Source: Microbacterium proteolyticum
GTDB taxonomy: Bacteria; Actinomycetota; Actinomycetes; Actinomycetales; Microbacteriaceae
Reading direction: 5' to 3'
NCBI RefSeq assembly: GCF_030818075.1
Contig: NZ_JAUSZZ010000001.1
Location: 1,612,001 to 1,676,000 of the forward strand
DNA length: 64,000 nt
Below are positions 45,655-53,375 of the stretch, piece after piece. The notes under the pieces were generated by a model. It did no database searches and was not told the DNA's origin. It was given only the letters and a program-made list of their open reading frames with translations. The translations under genes and the position numbers were made by a program. Every line of letters begins with the position of its first letter. Positions within the stretch are counted from its first letter, which is position 1.

Positions 45655-45670
45655 TAGAAACTATGTTCGA
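45655..45670. promoter_or_regulatory. LexA (SOS) box-like site
   Basis: TAGAAACTATGTTCGA matches the actinobacterial LexA consensus TCGAAC-N4-GTTCGA at 10 of 12 defined positions and lies just upstream of the DUF222/HNH start. The remaining gap to 45857 has no gene. Confidence 0.6.
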
Positions 45671-45857
45671 TTAGCGGGGTTATCTTCACCTCCATCCCGC
45701 TCGAATTCACCCGGTGCGCTCTCGCCGGCTTCGTCGCGTCAGCGTCATTGCCGGTGCCCGCCGTGCCGCTGTCGCACCCGCTCCTCACTCCGCCGCCGCG
45801 CCGCATCCCGCCGCCACCTCCGCACCCCCGACAGCACCGCCGCCCCCGCGCCGCGCC

Positions 45858-47441
45858 TCACCCGCCGAGGATCTCCAGCGCCGCCATCGCCGCGTTCTGC
45901 CCGCCGATCCCGCTGACGGCCCCGCCGCGCTGCGCGCTCGACCCGCACAGCAGCACCCGCGAGTGCGGGGTCGCGACACCCCACCGCTCGGCGGGGGTCG
46001 ACGCCGCAGACGACAGCCACGGCCACGACAACGTCCCGTGGAAGATGTCGCCGCCGATCATGTTGAGCGACTTCTCGAGATCGCTCGTCGTGCGCGCCTC
46101 GATGCAGAGTCGTCCGTCGGGGGCGCGGTGGATGCAGTCCCGCAGGGGCTCGGCCAGCACGGAATCCAGCGACGCCTGCGCCGCGGCGAGCAGCCGAGCA
46201 CCCGCGGCGACGGGGTCGGTGTCCTCGATGAGCCGGTGCGGCACCTGCAGTCCGAACATCGTCAGCGTCTGCGCACCCGATGCTCGCAAGTCCTCCCCGA
46301 GGATCGATGGATCGGTCAGCGAGTGGCAGTAGATCTCGACGGGGAGCGGCTCGGGGATGAGCCCTCCGGATGCCGCCACGTACGCGGCATCCAATTCGGT
46401 CATCGTCTCGTTGACGTGGAAGGTGCCGGAGAAGGCGGCTTCCGGGGTGACCGACGTGTCGCGCAGTCGGGGGAGGCGCGAGAGCAGCATGTTGACCTTG
46501 ACCTGCGCGCCCTCGGGCTCGGGCCCGCCCGTGGACGTCGAGCCGCCGGCGAGGAGCAATCGGTCGAGCACCGCGCGTCCGACACCGCTGAGGATCAGAC
46601 CGCCGTGGAACACCTCGGAACGATCGGTCATGGTGTGCACATCGCCGTCGGGAGAGATCGAGATGACCTCCACTCCCGTGACGATGTCTGCGCCGGCCTC
46701 GCGCGCGGCTCGCTCGAGTTCCGCGGTCACCGCCCCCATGCCACCGACGGGGACGTCCCAGTGCCCCGTCTCGCCGCCGATGACGTGATAGAGGAAGCAC
46801 TTGTTCTGCGCGAGAGAAGGGTCGTCCGAGGAGGCGAAGGTGCCGATCAACCCGTCCGTCAAGGCGATGCCGCGCGCGAGGTCGCTCTCGAGCGACGAGC
46901 GCAGCAGGTCTCCGAGCGGGCGTTCGGTCAGCGCCGACCACAGCGCGTCATCGCCCACCCGCTCGCGGAGCTCGTCGGCCGTCGGCAGCGGTTCGGTCAT
47001 TGTGGGGAACACCGCGCGCCCCAGCGGTGCGAGCCGTTCGCCGAACGCGGCGAAGCGGTCCGCCTCGTCGGTGTCGCCGAGCGTGCGGGCGAACGACGCC
47101 GCCGTCGCCTCGGCATCCTGGGTGTCGATGAGGATTCCGCGCGACGGGTCGGCGGGGTCGGGCGTGTAGGAGGAGTACCGGCGGCGGCGCAGGTCGATGC
47201 GCAGGCCCAGGTCGTCGATGATCTTCTGCGGCAGCAGGCTCACGAGGTAGGAGTAGCGAGACAGGCGCGCGTCGACTCCCGGCCACGGACGTTCCGACAC
47301 GGCGGCGCCGCCCACGGCATCCGTTCTCTCGATCACCACCACCCGACGCCCCGCGCGGGCGAGGTAGGCCGCGGCGACGAGGGCGTTGTGCCCTCCTCCC
47401 ACGATGACGACGTCGTACCGGCGAGAATCCGAAGCTGTCAT
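45858..47441 (-). CDS. phytoene desaturase-like FAD-dependent oxidoreductase
   Basis: A 527-residue flavoprotein. The FAD dinucleotide loop is DVVIVGGGHNALVAAAYLARAG preceded by SDSRRY; the family's LSRYSYLVSLLP and the C-terminal FAD motif ending GGAVSGIGGQNAAM are present. It resembles PYROXD2-like and carotenoid-desaturase-like proteins, but no carotenoid genes are nearby, so the substrate is open. GGAGAAC precedes the ATG. It is divergent from the inositol phosphatase gene. Confidence 0.82.
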   Translation of the reverse strand: MTASDSRRYDVVIVGGGHNALVAAAYLARAGRRVVVIERTDAVGGAAVSERPWPGVDARLSRYSYLVSLLPQKIIDDLGLRIDLRRRRYSSYTPDPADPSRGILIDTQDAEATAASFARTLGDTDEADRFAAFGERLAPLGRAVFPTMTEPLPTADELRERVGDDALWSALTERPLGDLLRSSLESDLARGIALTDGLIGTFASSDDPSLAQNKCFLYHVIGGETGHWDVPVGGMGAVTAELERAAREAGADIVTGVEVISISPDGDVHTMTDRSEVFHGGLILSGVGRAVLDRLLLAGGSTSTGGPEPEGAQVKVNMLLSRLPRLRDTSVTPEAAFSGTFHVNETMTELDAAYVAASGGLIPEPLPVEIYCHSLTDPSILGEDLRASGAQTLTMFGLQVPHRLIEDTDPVAAGARLLAAAQASLDSVLAEPLRDCIHRAPDGRLCIEARTTSDLEKSLNMIGGDIFHGTLSWPWLSSAASTPAERWGVATPHSRVLLCGSSAQRGGAVSGIGGQNAAMAALEILGG

Positions 47442-47502
47442 GTTCTCCACGCTAACGACGGCGAGGAATTCTCGGAGGGGGTGGCGCAGTAGCGTGGATG
47501 CC

Positions 47503-48300
47503 ATGACCTCTCCCGCCGACCTGCTCGACCTCGCCACGCGCATCGCCCGAGACGCCGGTGAGCTGGCCCACCGTCGCCGTCGCGAGGGGGTGACGGTCGC
47601 CGCCACCAAGTCCGCCGCGGCCGACATCGTCACCGCCGCCGACCGCGAGGTCGAGGCCTACATCCGCGCTGAGCTGGTCCGAGAGCGACCGGATGACGGA
47701 TTCTTCGGCGAGGAGTCCGGCGCCGAGGAGGGCACGAGCGGGATCACGTGGGTCGTCGACCCGATCGACGGCACCGTCAACTACGCGTACGGCATCCCGG
47801 CGTGGGCGATCAGTATCGCGGCGGTCGAGGGTACGGCCGAGACGGCGACCTGGACGGCGCTCGCCGGCGTGGTCTTCAACCCCGTGACGGGGGAGCTCTT
47901 CCGCGCCGCGCGCGGCGGCGGGGCGTGGTTGGGCGACCAGCAGCTCTCCGTCAGCGAGGTGGGGGATGCGGGTGGACTCGTCGCCACGGGCTTCGGCTAC
48001 AACCCCGAGACGCACGCCCCCGCGCTTGCGCAGCTGTCGCGCGTCATGCCGATCGCCCGCGACGTGCGGCGCATCGGCGCGGCGTCGCTCGATCTGGCAT
48101 CCGTCGCCGCCGGACGCGTCGACGCCTATTACGAGCGCGGCACTCACCCCTGGGATCACGCCGCCGGAGCCCTGCTGGTCGAGGAGGCCGGGGGGCGTGT
48201 GGGCGGTGCGCCCGGCGGGCGGCCCGGCAACGGCATGGTCATCGCGGCGGGCTCGGAGTTCTTCTCGCGCCTGGAGCCCCTGCTTGATTACGACCGGTGA
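47503..48300 (+). CDS. inositol monophosphatase-family phosphatase
   Basis: A 265-residue Mg2+-dependent phosphatase. The metal motifs are FGEESG, WVVDPIDGTVNYAYG (residues 84-98) and HPWDHAAGALLVEEAGG near residue 217. Substrates in this family include inositol-1-phosphate, histidinol phosphate and fructose-1,6-bisphosphate. A -10-like TAGCGT (47490-47495) is seven bases before the ATG with no Shine-Dalgarno, suggesting a leaderless mRNA. Confidence 0.88.
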   Translation: MTSPADLLDLATRIARDAGELAHRRRREGVTVAATKSAAADIVTAADREVEAYIRAELVRERPDDGFFGEESGAEEGTSGITWVVDPIDGTVNYAYGIPAWAISIAAVEGTAETATWTALAGVVFNPVTGELFRAARGGGAWLGDQQLSVSEVGDAGGLVATGFGYNPETHAPALAQLSRVMPIARDVRRIGAASLDLASVAAGRVDAYYERGTHPWDHAAGALLVEEAGGRVGGAPGGRPGNGMVIAAGSEFFSRLEPLLDYDR

Positions 48301-48446
48301 ATCGACCCCGCTCATCGCTTTCTCAGCGGGCGAGGGCTAGGGTGTTTACCAGTTCGTTATCTTCCGTGACCCGAACCTCGGAAGTGGCCAAGCCCTAAAG
48401 CCCGAAGCCGTCGCCGCTGTGCGACACGACACGAGAGCCCCGCGCG

Positions 48447-50165
48447 TTGCCGTCTGACACCCCCACGACTGAGCCCGCCCCGACCCGGCGTTCGCGTCGC
48501 CCCCTCGCCGCCCCCGCCCCCGAGCCCGCCGTGCGGCTGACCCGCGCCGAGATGCGCCGCCTGGGCGCGAGCGAGGCGGGGCCTCTGACGGCCCTCGACC
48601 CGGCTCCGGTCGACGCCGCGAACGCCGCGCAGCCCGAACTCCTCGAGAGCGTCGCCGCCGCAGTCCTCGAAACGGTCATCGCCGCGACCATCGAACCCAC
48701 CCTGCCCGAAACGGATGCCGCGCCCTCCGCGGGCGACGCCTCCGACGCTCTCGAGGTCACCGTCGTCGACGAGCGCTCCTCCGACGACGTCTCCGTGATC
48801 CTGCAGAGCGCCGACAGCGACGTCGCCACCACGCCCGTCACGCTGCCGACCTCGCCCATCACCCTGCCGGTCTCGTCGCGCCGCTCGCGTCGGCGTCCGC
48901 CGCAGTCGGTGATCCTCGACTCTGCCGAGATGCCCGAGGTCCTCGCCCTCGAAGCGTCGGCGCCCGCCGCCGCGCAGCCCGCGGCCGAGGTGGATGCCGC
49001 CCCGCAGCCCGCCGCTGAGGTGGATGCCGCCGCCCAGCCCGCCGAGGCGAAGCCCGCCGCTGCGAAGCCCGCCGAGGCGCAGCCCGCCGCCCCGCAGCCC
49101 GCCGCGGCGAAGCCCGCCGCCGCGCAGCCCGCCGCCGAGGCGGATGCCGCCGCGCAGCCCGCCGAGGCGAAGCCCGTCGCCCCGCAGCCCGCCGCCGAGG
49201 CGGATGCCGCCGCGCAGCCCGCCGCCGAGATGGACCCCGCCGCGCAGCCCGCCGCCGAGACGGACCCCGCCGCGACGGATGCGAACCCCGAGGACGACGA
49301 GTTCACCTCCGCCGCACGCCTCTTCGCGTTCACGGGTGAGACCGCCGTCCAGGCGCCCGCCGTCGTCGCCGCCGCCAAGCCCGTCGCCGAGGGTCTTCCG
49401 GTCGCGGCGCCGACCGGCTCGCGCCGCAACGCCCGCCGGATCGCGGCGACGTCGTTCTCCGTCGGTGTCATGGGTGTCGTCGGCCTGCTCACGGTGGGCA
49501 TGACCATGCCCGTCAGCGCGCTCGCATCGGTCAGTGGCACCGACAGCATCACCACCGCCGAGACCGCCACGACCCGCCTGGCCGTCGGGGGCGACGTCGC
49601 GGCATCCGAGGGCGCGATCCAGGCCTACGTGGCCCCCGCCGCCGCGCAGTCGGCGGTTGTCGACCGTTCCGACGGCTACAGCGCCACCACCTACGCGAAG
49701 ATGGCCGCGGACTCCGGTATCTCCAACCCCTCGAACTTCTTCGTCAACGACCCGACGGCGCCCATCCAGTGGCCCTTCGCGGTCGGCGTCCCGATCACGT
49801 ACGGCTTCGGTATGCGCGACGGCGGCATGCACGAGGGCGCAGACTTCGTGCCCGGTGAGGGTGCGCCCGTGCAGGCGATCGCCGACGGCACCGTGCGCAT
49901 CGCCACCGAGCAGGGCGGCGCCTTCGGCGTCACCGTGCTCATCGACCACCAGATCGACGGCCAGCTCGTCTCGAGCCGCTACGGGCACATGCAGTACGGC
50001 TCGCTGCAGGTGCAGCAGGGTCAGCACGTGAAGGTCGGTCAGTTCCTGGGTCGCACCGGCAACACCGGTCGCTCCTTCGGTGCTCACACGCACGTCGAGA
50101 TCCTGCAGAACGGCACGACGCCGATCGACCCGATCGCCTGGCTGCGCCAGCACGCCGGAGGCTGA
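48447..50165 (+). CDS. membrane-anchored M23 metallopeptidase (cell-wall hydrolase)
   Basis: A 572-residue protein. A charged N-terminal region is followed by an Ala/Pro/Glu-rich repeat (about residues 172-275), one membrane segment near residues 330-350 (VGVMGVVGLLTVGMTM) and a C-terminal M23 LytM domain. Zinc ligands are in MHEGADF (about 461) and HTHVEI (about 548), so it should be active against peptidoglycan. A TTG start is inferred because no better start exists upstream. The repeat could span the wall. The 146-base leader holds no motif I can name. Confidence 0.8.
   Translation: MPSDTPTTEPAPTRRSRRPLAAPAPEPAVRLTRAEMRRLGASEAGPLTALDPAPVDAANAAQPELLESVAAAVLETVIAATIEPTLPETDAAPSAGDASDALEVTVVDERSSDDVSVILQSADSDVATTPVTLPTSPITLPVSSRRSRRRPPQSVILDSAEMPEVLALEASAPAAAQPAAEVDAAPQPAAEVDAAAQPAEAKPAAAKPAEAQPAAPQPAAAKPAAAQPAAEADAAAQPAEAKPVAPQPAAEADAAAQPAAEMDPAAQPAAETDPAATDANPEDDEFTSAARLFAFTGETAVQAPAVVAAAKPVAEGLPVAAPTGSRRNARRIAATSFSVGVMGVVGLLTVGMTMPVSALASVSGTDSITTAETATTRLAVGGDVAASEGAIQAYVAPAAAQSAVVDRSDGYSATTYAKMAADSGISNPSNFFVNDPTAPIQWPFAVGVPITYGFGMRDGGMHEGADFVPGEGAPVQAIADGTVRIATEQGGAFGVTVLIDHQIDGQLVSSRYGHMQYGSLQVQQGQHVKVGQFLGRTGNTGRSFGAHTHVEILQNGTTPIDPIAWLRQHAGG
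48961..49275 (+). repeat. coding repeat in the M23 peptidase gene
   Basis: Short direct repeats around CAGCCCGCCGCCGAGGCGGA and GCGAAGCCCGCCGC encode about a hundred residues of AQPAAEADA- and KPAAAQPA-like sequence. Such tracts vary in length by slippage, so the linker length may differ between strains. Confidence 0.75.
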
Positions 50166-50230
50166 CTCGATTGGTGAGAGGGTGTCGTGGTCTGATATCC
50201 TCTTCAAGTTGCCCGGAGCGATCCGGGTAC

Positions 50231-50302
50231 GCCCCGATAGCTCAGTGGCAGAGCACTTCCATGGTAAGGAAGGGGTCGTCAGTTCAATCCTGACTCGGGG
50301 CT
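50231..50302 (+). tRNA. tRNA-Thr (GGT)
   Basis: Acceptor arms GCCCCGA and TCGGGGC, anticodon stem CTTCC/GGAAG with loop ATGGTAA (anticodon GGT), and T-loop AGTTCAATCCT. CCA is not encoded. Confidence 0.92.
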
Positions 50303-50338
50303 CAAGGCATCCAGATCCTGGTTTCAGGATGCCGTCGC

Positions 50339-50412
50339 GGCGGGGTAGCTCAGTTGGTGAGAGCGCACGACTCATAATCGTGAGGTCGCGGGTTCAAGCC
50401 CCGCTCCCGCTA
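50339..50412 (+). tRNA. tRNA-Met (CAT), elongator type
   Basis: TAGCTCAGTTGGTGAGAGC forms the D arm; the anticodon loop CTCATAA gives CAT; the T arm is GCGGGTTCAAGCCCCGC. The acceptor closes with two G-U pairs. The GCTA end resembles elongator tRNA-Met. CCA is not encoded. Confidence 0.9.
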
Positions 50413-50427
50413 CAGATTGCCCCGATC

Positions 50428-50454
50428 GGCCCCGGTTCTCGCCGGGGCCTTTTC
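50428..50454 (+). terminator. terminator of the tRNA-Thr/tRNA-Met unit
   Basis: GGCCCCGG and CCGGGGCC form an 8-bp stem followed by TTTTC. Confidence 0.88.
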
Positions 50455-50485
50455 GTTGCCCACGGCTCAGGCGGACGGAGCGCCC

Positions 50486-50677
50486 TCAGTCCCAGCGCGT
50501 GTCCCGTTCGTCGTCGTCCCCGACGCGCGCGGCATCCGCTTCCGGCCACTCGAGCTGGAAACCGCACTCGCGGCACTCGTCGGCCGGAACACCCTCATCG
50601 AACAGCGGGTGCATGGTGATGCCGCAGGCCGGACAGATCGGTTGCGCCTCGTCGGCGAAGGGGGTGGCGTAGCTCAT
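50486..50677 (-). CDS. small zinc-ribbon protein
   Basis: A 63-residue protein with two Cys pairs, CPACG (residues 15-19) and CRECG (about 35-39), forming a probable zinc ribbon, then an acidic tail. It may contact a nucleic acid or another protein; no family is recognised beyond the ribbon. The start region faces the 51-bp repeat array. Confidence 0.7.
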   Translation of the reverse strand: MSYATPFADEAQPICPACGITMHPLFDEGVPADECRECGFQLEWPEADAARVGDDDERDTRWD

Positions 50678-50749
50678 AAGCCCTCCGTTCGAGCACTACA
50701 CCTCGATTGTGCCGCTTCCCGGAGGACGCCGGGCGGTGCGAGCATCGGT

Positions 50750-51104
50750 CGCAGCCCAGGGCATGCGCCATGCTCTCGCTCAACGGGGGTGGGCCGCAGG
50801 CCGCAGCCCGAGGCATTCGCCACGCTCTCGCCGAACGGGGTGGGCCGCCAGGCCGCAGCCCGGGCCTGCGCCACGCGCTCGCTGGGCGGTGCGGGCCCCC
50901 AGGCCGCAGCCCGGGCCTGTGCCACGCGGTCGCTGGGCGGTGCGGGCCCCCAGGCCGCAGCCCGGGCCTGTGCCACGCTCTCGCTGAACGGGTGCGGGCC
51001 CCCAGGCCGCAGCCCGGGCCTGCGCCACGCGCTCGCCGGGCGGTGCGAGCCCCAGGCCGCAGCCCGAGGCATTCGCCACGCTCTCGCCGAACGGGGGCGG
51101 GCCC
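50750..51104. repeat. 51-bp tandem repeat array with a hairpin in each unit
   Basis: The block CAGGCCGCAGCCC recurs at 50797, 50849, 50900, 50951, 51003 and 51053, spaced 52, 51, 51, 52 and 50 bases, with a degenerate copy before the first. Most units contain CAGGCC-GCAGCCC-GGGCCTG, able to fold. Between the blocks lie variable linkers such as CCACGCGCTCGCTGGGCGGT and CACGCTCTCGCCGAACGGG. Unequal unit length argues against coding. It fills most of 50678-51160, which has no gene. Confidence 0.8.
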
Positions 51105-51127
51105 CCGGGCCAAAGCCCGGGGGCCCG
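51098..51127. terminator. perfect hairpin ending the sigma/I36-like operon
   Basis: CGGGCCCCCGGGC pairs exactly with GCCCGGGGGCCCG around CAAA, 34 bases beyond the leftward operon's last stop. No T-run follows. Confidence 0.7.
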
Positions 51128-51160
51128 CGCCGCCCGCGAAACGCCGATGGGCGCGGTCGA

Positions 51161-51544
51161 TCAGGGCACGCAGCGCACGTCCGACACGGTGCCCGACACG
51201 TTGGCCCACGACCCCGCGATCGCGGTGGCCAGTACCGATCCCGACGACGACCGTGCCTGCGCGTAGCCGGCGGAGCGGGCATTGGCGATGGAGCGCACCG
51301 TCATGCCCGGGGCATACGTGCCGCACGTGGACCACGACACGCGGGCGCCCGACAGTCCGGTCCCATTGAACGCGCACACGTTGCCGGTGGCGCAGCTCCC
51401 GACGGCGCGCTCTTCCTCGGTGGGGATGTCCATGGTCATGCCGAGCTCGGGCCAGTGGGCGTGGGTGGCGTCGATGACGACGCCGCCGGGGACCTCCTCA
51501 AGGGCCGCGGCGATGTCGGGGTGAAGGTCTTCGGGAACGGTCAT
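51161..51544 (-). CDS. peptidase-inhibitor I36-like small protein
   Basis: A 127-residue protein. The second half has CATGNVCAFNGTGLSG and four Cys in the spacing of the I36 (SMPI-like) beta-gamma-crystallin inhibitor family, ending SDVRCVP. No signal peptide is visible on the MTVPEDLHPDIAAALEEV start, which is unusual for an exported inhibitor. The ATG overlaps the upstream stop (ATGA). It is the third gene of a sigma-factor operon. Confidence 0.65.
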   Translation of the reverse strand: MTVPEDLHPDIAAALEEVPGGVVIDATHAHWPELGMTMDIPTEEERAVGSCATGNVCAFNGTGLSGARVSWSTCGTYAPGMTVRSIANARSAGYAQARSSSGSVLATAIAGSWANVSGTVSDVRCVP

Positions 51545-52533
51545 TGCGGTGCGTCCTTCCTGTCGCGCACATCCCACAGGATGTAGTCGGTGATGGATCC
51601 GGCGGGGAGCTTGAGGTTGGGGTTGTCTTCCGTCAGGGCCGACTCGTACCCCACGATGCGGCCGGTCTCGGTGGAGATCAGCAACGACACGTCCGCGTTG
51701 GCGGGCCCCGACGCGATGCCGCCCAGCCCCACGACCGGGCGACCGAGGCGGTCTTCCGTCGTACCGAGCACGCGCAGTCCCGGGGCGGCGGCGACGACGT
51801 CGAGCAGCGCCGCTTGCTGCGTCCCGGTGAGCGTCCATTCACTCTGCAGCGACCGCACCCCCAGCATCACGTCACCCGCCGCGAGCGGTTCGGGCGCCCC
51901 CGTCGAGGCGAGGATGATCGCGCGCATCGCTTCCGCGGTCGGTGCGGGAGGGGTGCGGACGAGGGGCGAGAACTGGTTCTGCACGAACTGCAGATCGCCC
52001 ACGACGGTGCCCGGAGTCGGGTCGTCCGCGGGGACGGTGTCGCCGTCGGCATCGGTCGCTTCCGCCGCTGTCGTGATGATCGAGCCCGACAGGTTCTCGT
52101 TCCACCGCAGATCCACCCACTCGCGGCGGAAGACCGTGGCTTCCGCGTCATCGGGTGAACCGCTGAAGTACCACCCCAGCGAGAGCGAGCGGCGTTCCGG
52201 TGACAACGGGCTCGTCGACCGGGCCAGTCGTTCCTGCGCGTCGGCGATCACCCGGGAGGCGTCGTCGGCGACGGCCGTGTAGACGAGGGGCTTCGGTGTC
52301 AGGGCGGATGCCGAGGGTGCCGGCATCCAGATGACTCCGGTGACGATCGTGAGCACCAGCACGACCGCAGCGGCCGCCGAGCCCCAGGTGACGGTGCGCC
52401 GACGCGTGCGATCCCGGGGGTGGCCCACGATCTCGCGCAGGCGCCGTTCGGCATCCAGTGGAAGGGGAGCGTCGAGCGGCGTGGTCGCGGTGTCGAGGCG
52501 TCGCATCGCGCGACGGAGGTCATCGTCGGTCAT
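51541..52533 (-). CDS. CU044_5270-family membrane protein, putative sigma-factor partner
   Basis: A 330-residue protein with a cytoplasmic N-terminus of about 50 residues, one membrane segment (SAAAAVVLVLTIVTGVIWM) and a large outer domain, as in CU044_5270-family proteins. These are commonly encoded after ECF sigma genes and are thought to act as anti-sigma or sensor partners. It overlaps the sigma gene by 14 bases. No Zn-anti-sigma motif (HxxxCxxC) is seen. Confidence 0.75.
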   Translation of the reverse strand: MTDDDLRRAMRRLDTATTPLDAPLPLDAERRLREIVGHPRDRTRRRTVTWGSAAAAVVLVLTIVTGVIWMPAPSASALTPKPLVYTAVADDASRVIADAQERLARSTSPLSPERRSLSLGWYFSGSPDDAEATVFRREWVDLRWNENLSGSIITTAAEATDADGDTVPADDPTPGTVVGDLQFVQNQFSPLVRTPPAPTAEAMRAIILASTGAPEPLAAGDVMLGVRSLQSEWTLTGTQQAALLDVVAAAPGLRVLGTTEDRLGRPVVGLGGIASGPANADVSLLISTETGRIVGYESALTEDNPNLKLPAGSITDYILWDVRDRKDAPQ

Positions 52534-53035
52534 CGCGCACCTCCTCCGCGGCGGACTCCGTGCGCTGCAGCAGGGGGCGCAGTCGGGCGCGCAGGCGGTT
52601 CAACCTCGTCCACACCGCGCCCTCGCTCATTCCCAGCACCACGGAGACGTCGGCGGCGGACAGGTCCTCCCAATAGGTGAGCCAGAGAACTTCGCGATCG
52701 CGCTCGGGCAGCGCGCGGACCATCTCCAGCAGGCGTTCGGCCATCTCCGGTTCCGCTTCGTGCGACAGGGCGCGCACGTGGTCCTCGATGTGCGTCCACA
52801 GGGCCCCCTCCCGTTCACGTCGTCGGTACTCGTTGCCGATCAGATTCCGCGCTGTGCGGTAGAGCCAGGGCAGTCCGAACGGATCCCGCGGATCCCGCTT
52901 GCGCCAGGCGATTTCGAAGCAGTCCATCGCGAGGTCCGCGGCCACCTCGCGATCGGAGACGCGCCGTTCGATGAACCGGAGAACGGCGTTGTAGTGCAGG
53001 CGGAAGAGCGCCACGAATTCCGATTCGTCGCTCAC
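52520..53035 (-). CDS. ECF RNA polymerase sigma factor
   Basis: A 171-residue ECF sigma. Region 2 includes FVALFRLHYNAVLRFIERRV and WLYRTARNLIGNEYRRR; region 4 includes LPERDREVLWLTYWEDLSAA and MSEGAVWTRLNRLRARLR. A GTG start with GGAG 12-14 bases upstream is chosen; nothing upstream in frame belongs to the family. A promoter-like element at 53064-53097 points at it and has a near-twin facing the other way. Confidence 0.86.
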   Translation of the reverse strand: MSDESEFVALFRLHYNAVLRFIERRVSDREVAADLAMDCFEIAWRKRDPRDPFGLPWLYRTARNLIGNEYRRREREGALWTHIEDHVRALSHEAEPEMAERLLEMVRALPERDREVLWLTYWEDLSAADVSVVLGMSEGAVWTRLNRLRARLRPLLQRTESAAEEVRDDRR

Positions 53036-53063
53036 CGGCGTGCGTCTCCGTACCTGCACACGG

Positions 53064-53153
53064 GCTGTGTCGGAACGGGGGCGATCCTTACACGCGGCCG
53101 TGAGAAAAACAGTCTTGGACCGCGTGTAAGGAACGCAGTCCGGTGGACACAGC
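53064..53153. promoter_or_regulatory. two outward-facing near-identical promoter-like elements
   Basis: On the minus strand (53097 to 53064) and on the plus strand (53120 to 53153) the same pattern is read: CCGCGTGTAAGGA, then A or T, CGC, nine unrelated bases, then GACACAGC. The 13-base first block is a perfect inverted repeat, and the second block is also identical at the same distance. Conservation of two blocks with a variable, fixed-length spacer is what a sigma-factor promoter looks like. The left element precedes the ECF sigma gene. Confidence 0.7.
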
Positions 53154-53159
53154 ACTGGT

Positions 53160-53275
53160 GGGGGTGGGTGTCCTCTCCGGCTTCGAGACGACACCCGCAT
53201 GCCCGTCGACAGATGTTCGGGACTGACCGCGACGGGCGAGGGGTTGCACTGCGTGGGGGCAGTGCGACCCCTCGA
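53160..53275 (+). ncRNA. possible small RNA or short ORF from the right-hand promoter
   Basis: Downstream of the right-hand element there is no full gene before the convergent reductase stop. A strong hairpin (GAGGGGTTGCACTGC with GCAGTGCGACCCCTC, 53238-53273, one wobble pair, 6-base loop) would end a transcript of about 110 bases. A 22-residue frame from a GTG at 53158 to a TGA at 53224-53226 also starts near the expected 5' end. Which, if either, is real cannot be told. Confidence 0.35.
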
Positions 53276-53375
53276 ATCCTCGACACGGGTCCAGGATGCC
53301 AGAGACCCGCGGCCGCGCCGGAGCCGTCGGTGTCGTGCACCTGGCCGTGCCGGAGGCGATCAGGACGTCAGCGCG

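Noticed and set aside
48301..48446. A cyclic di-AMP riboswitch ahead of the M23 peptidase
   Set aside because: Such switches do control wall hydrolases in actinobacteria, but the leader is short and I could not find the expected conserved blocks.
50741..51104. The 51-bp array as a CRISPR
   Set aside because: Repeats are adjacent without unique 30-40 base spacers, unit length varies, and no cas gene is nearby.
50741..51160. The 51-bp array as a repeat protein
   Set aside because: Unit lengths of 50, 51 and 52 bases break any reading frame, and no ribosome site precedes a candidate start.
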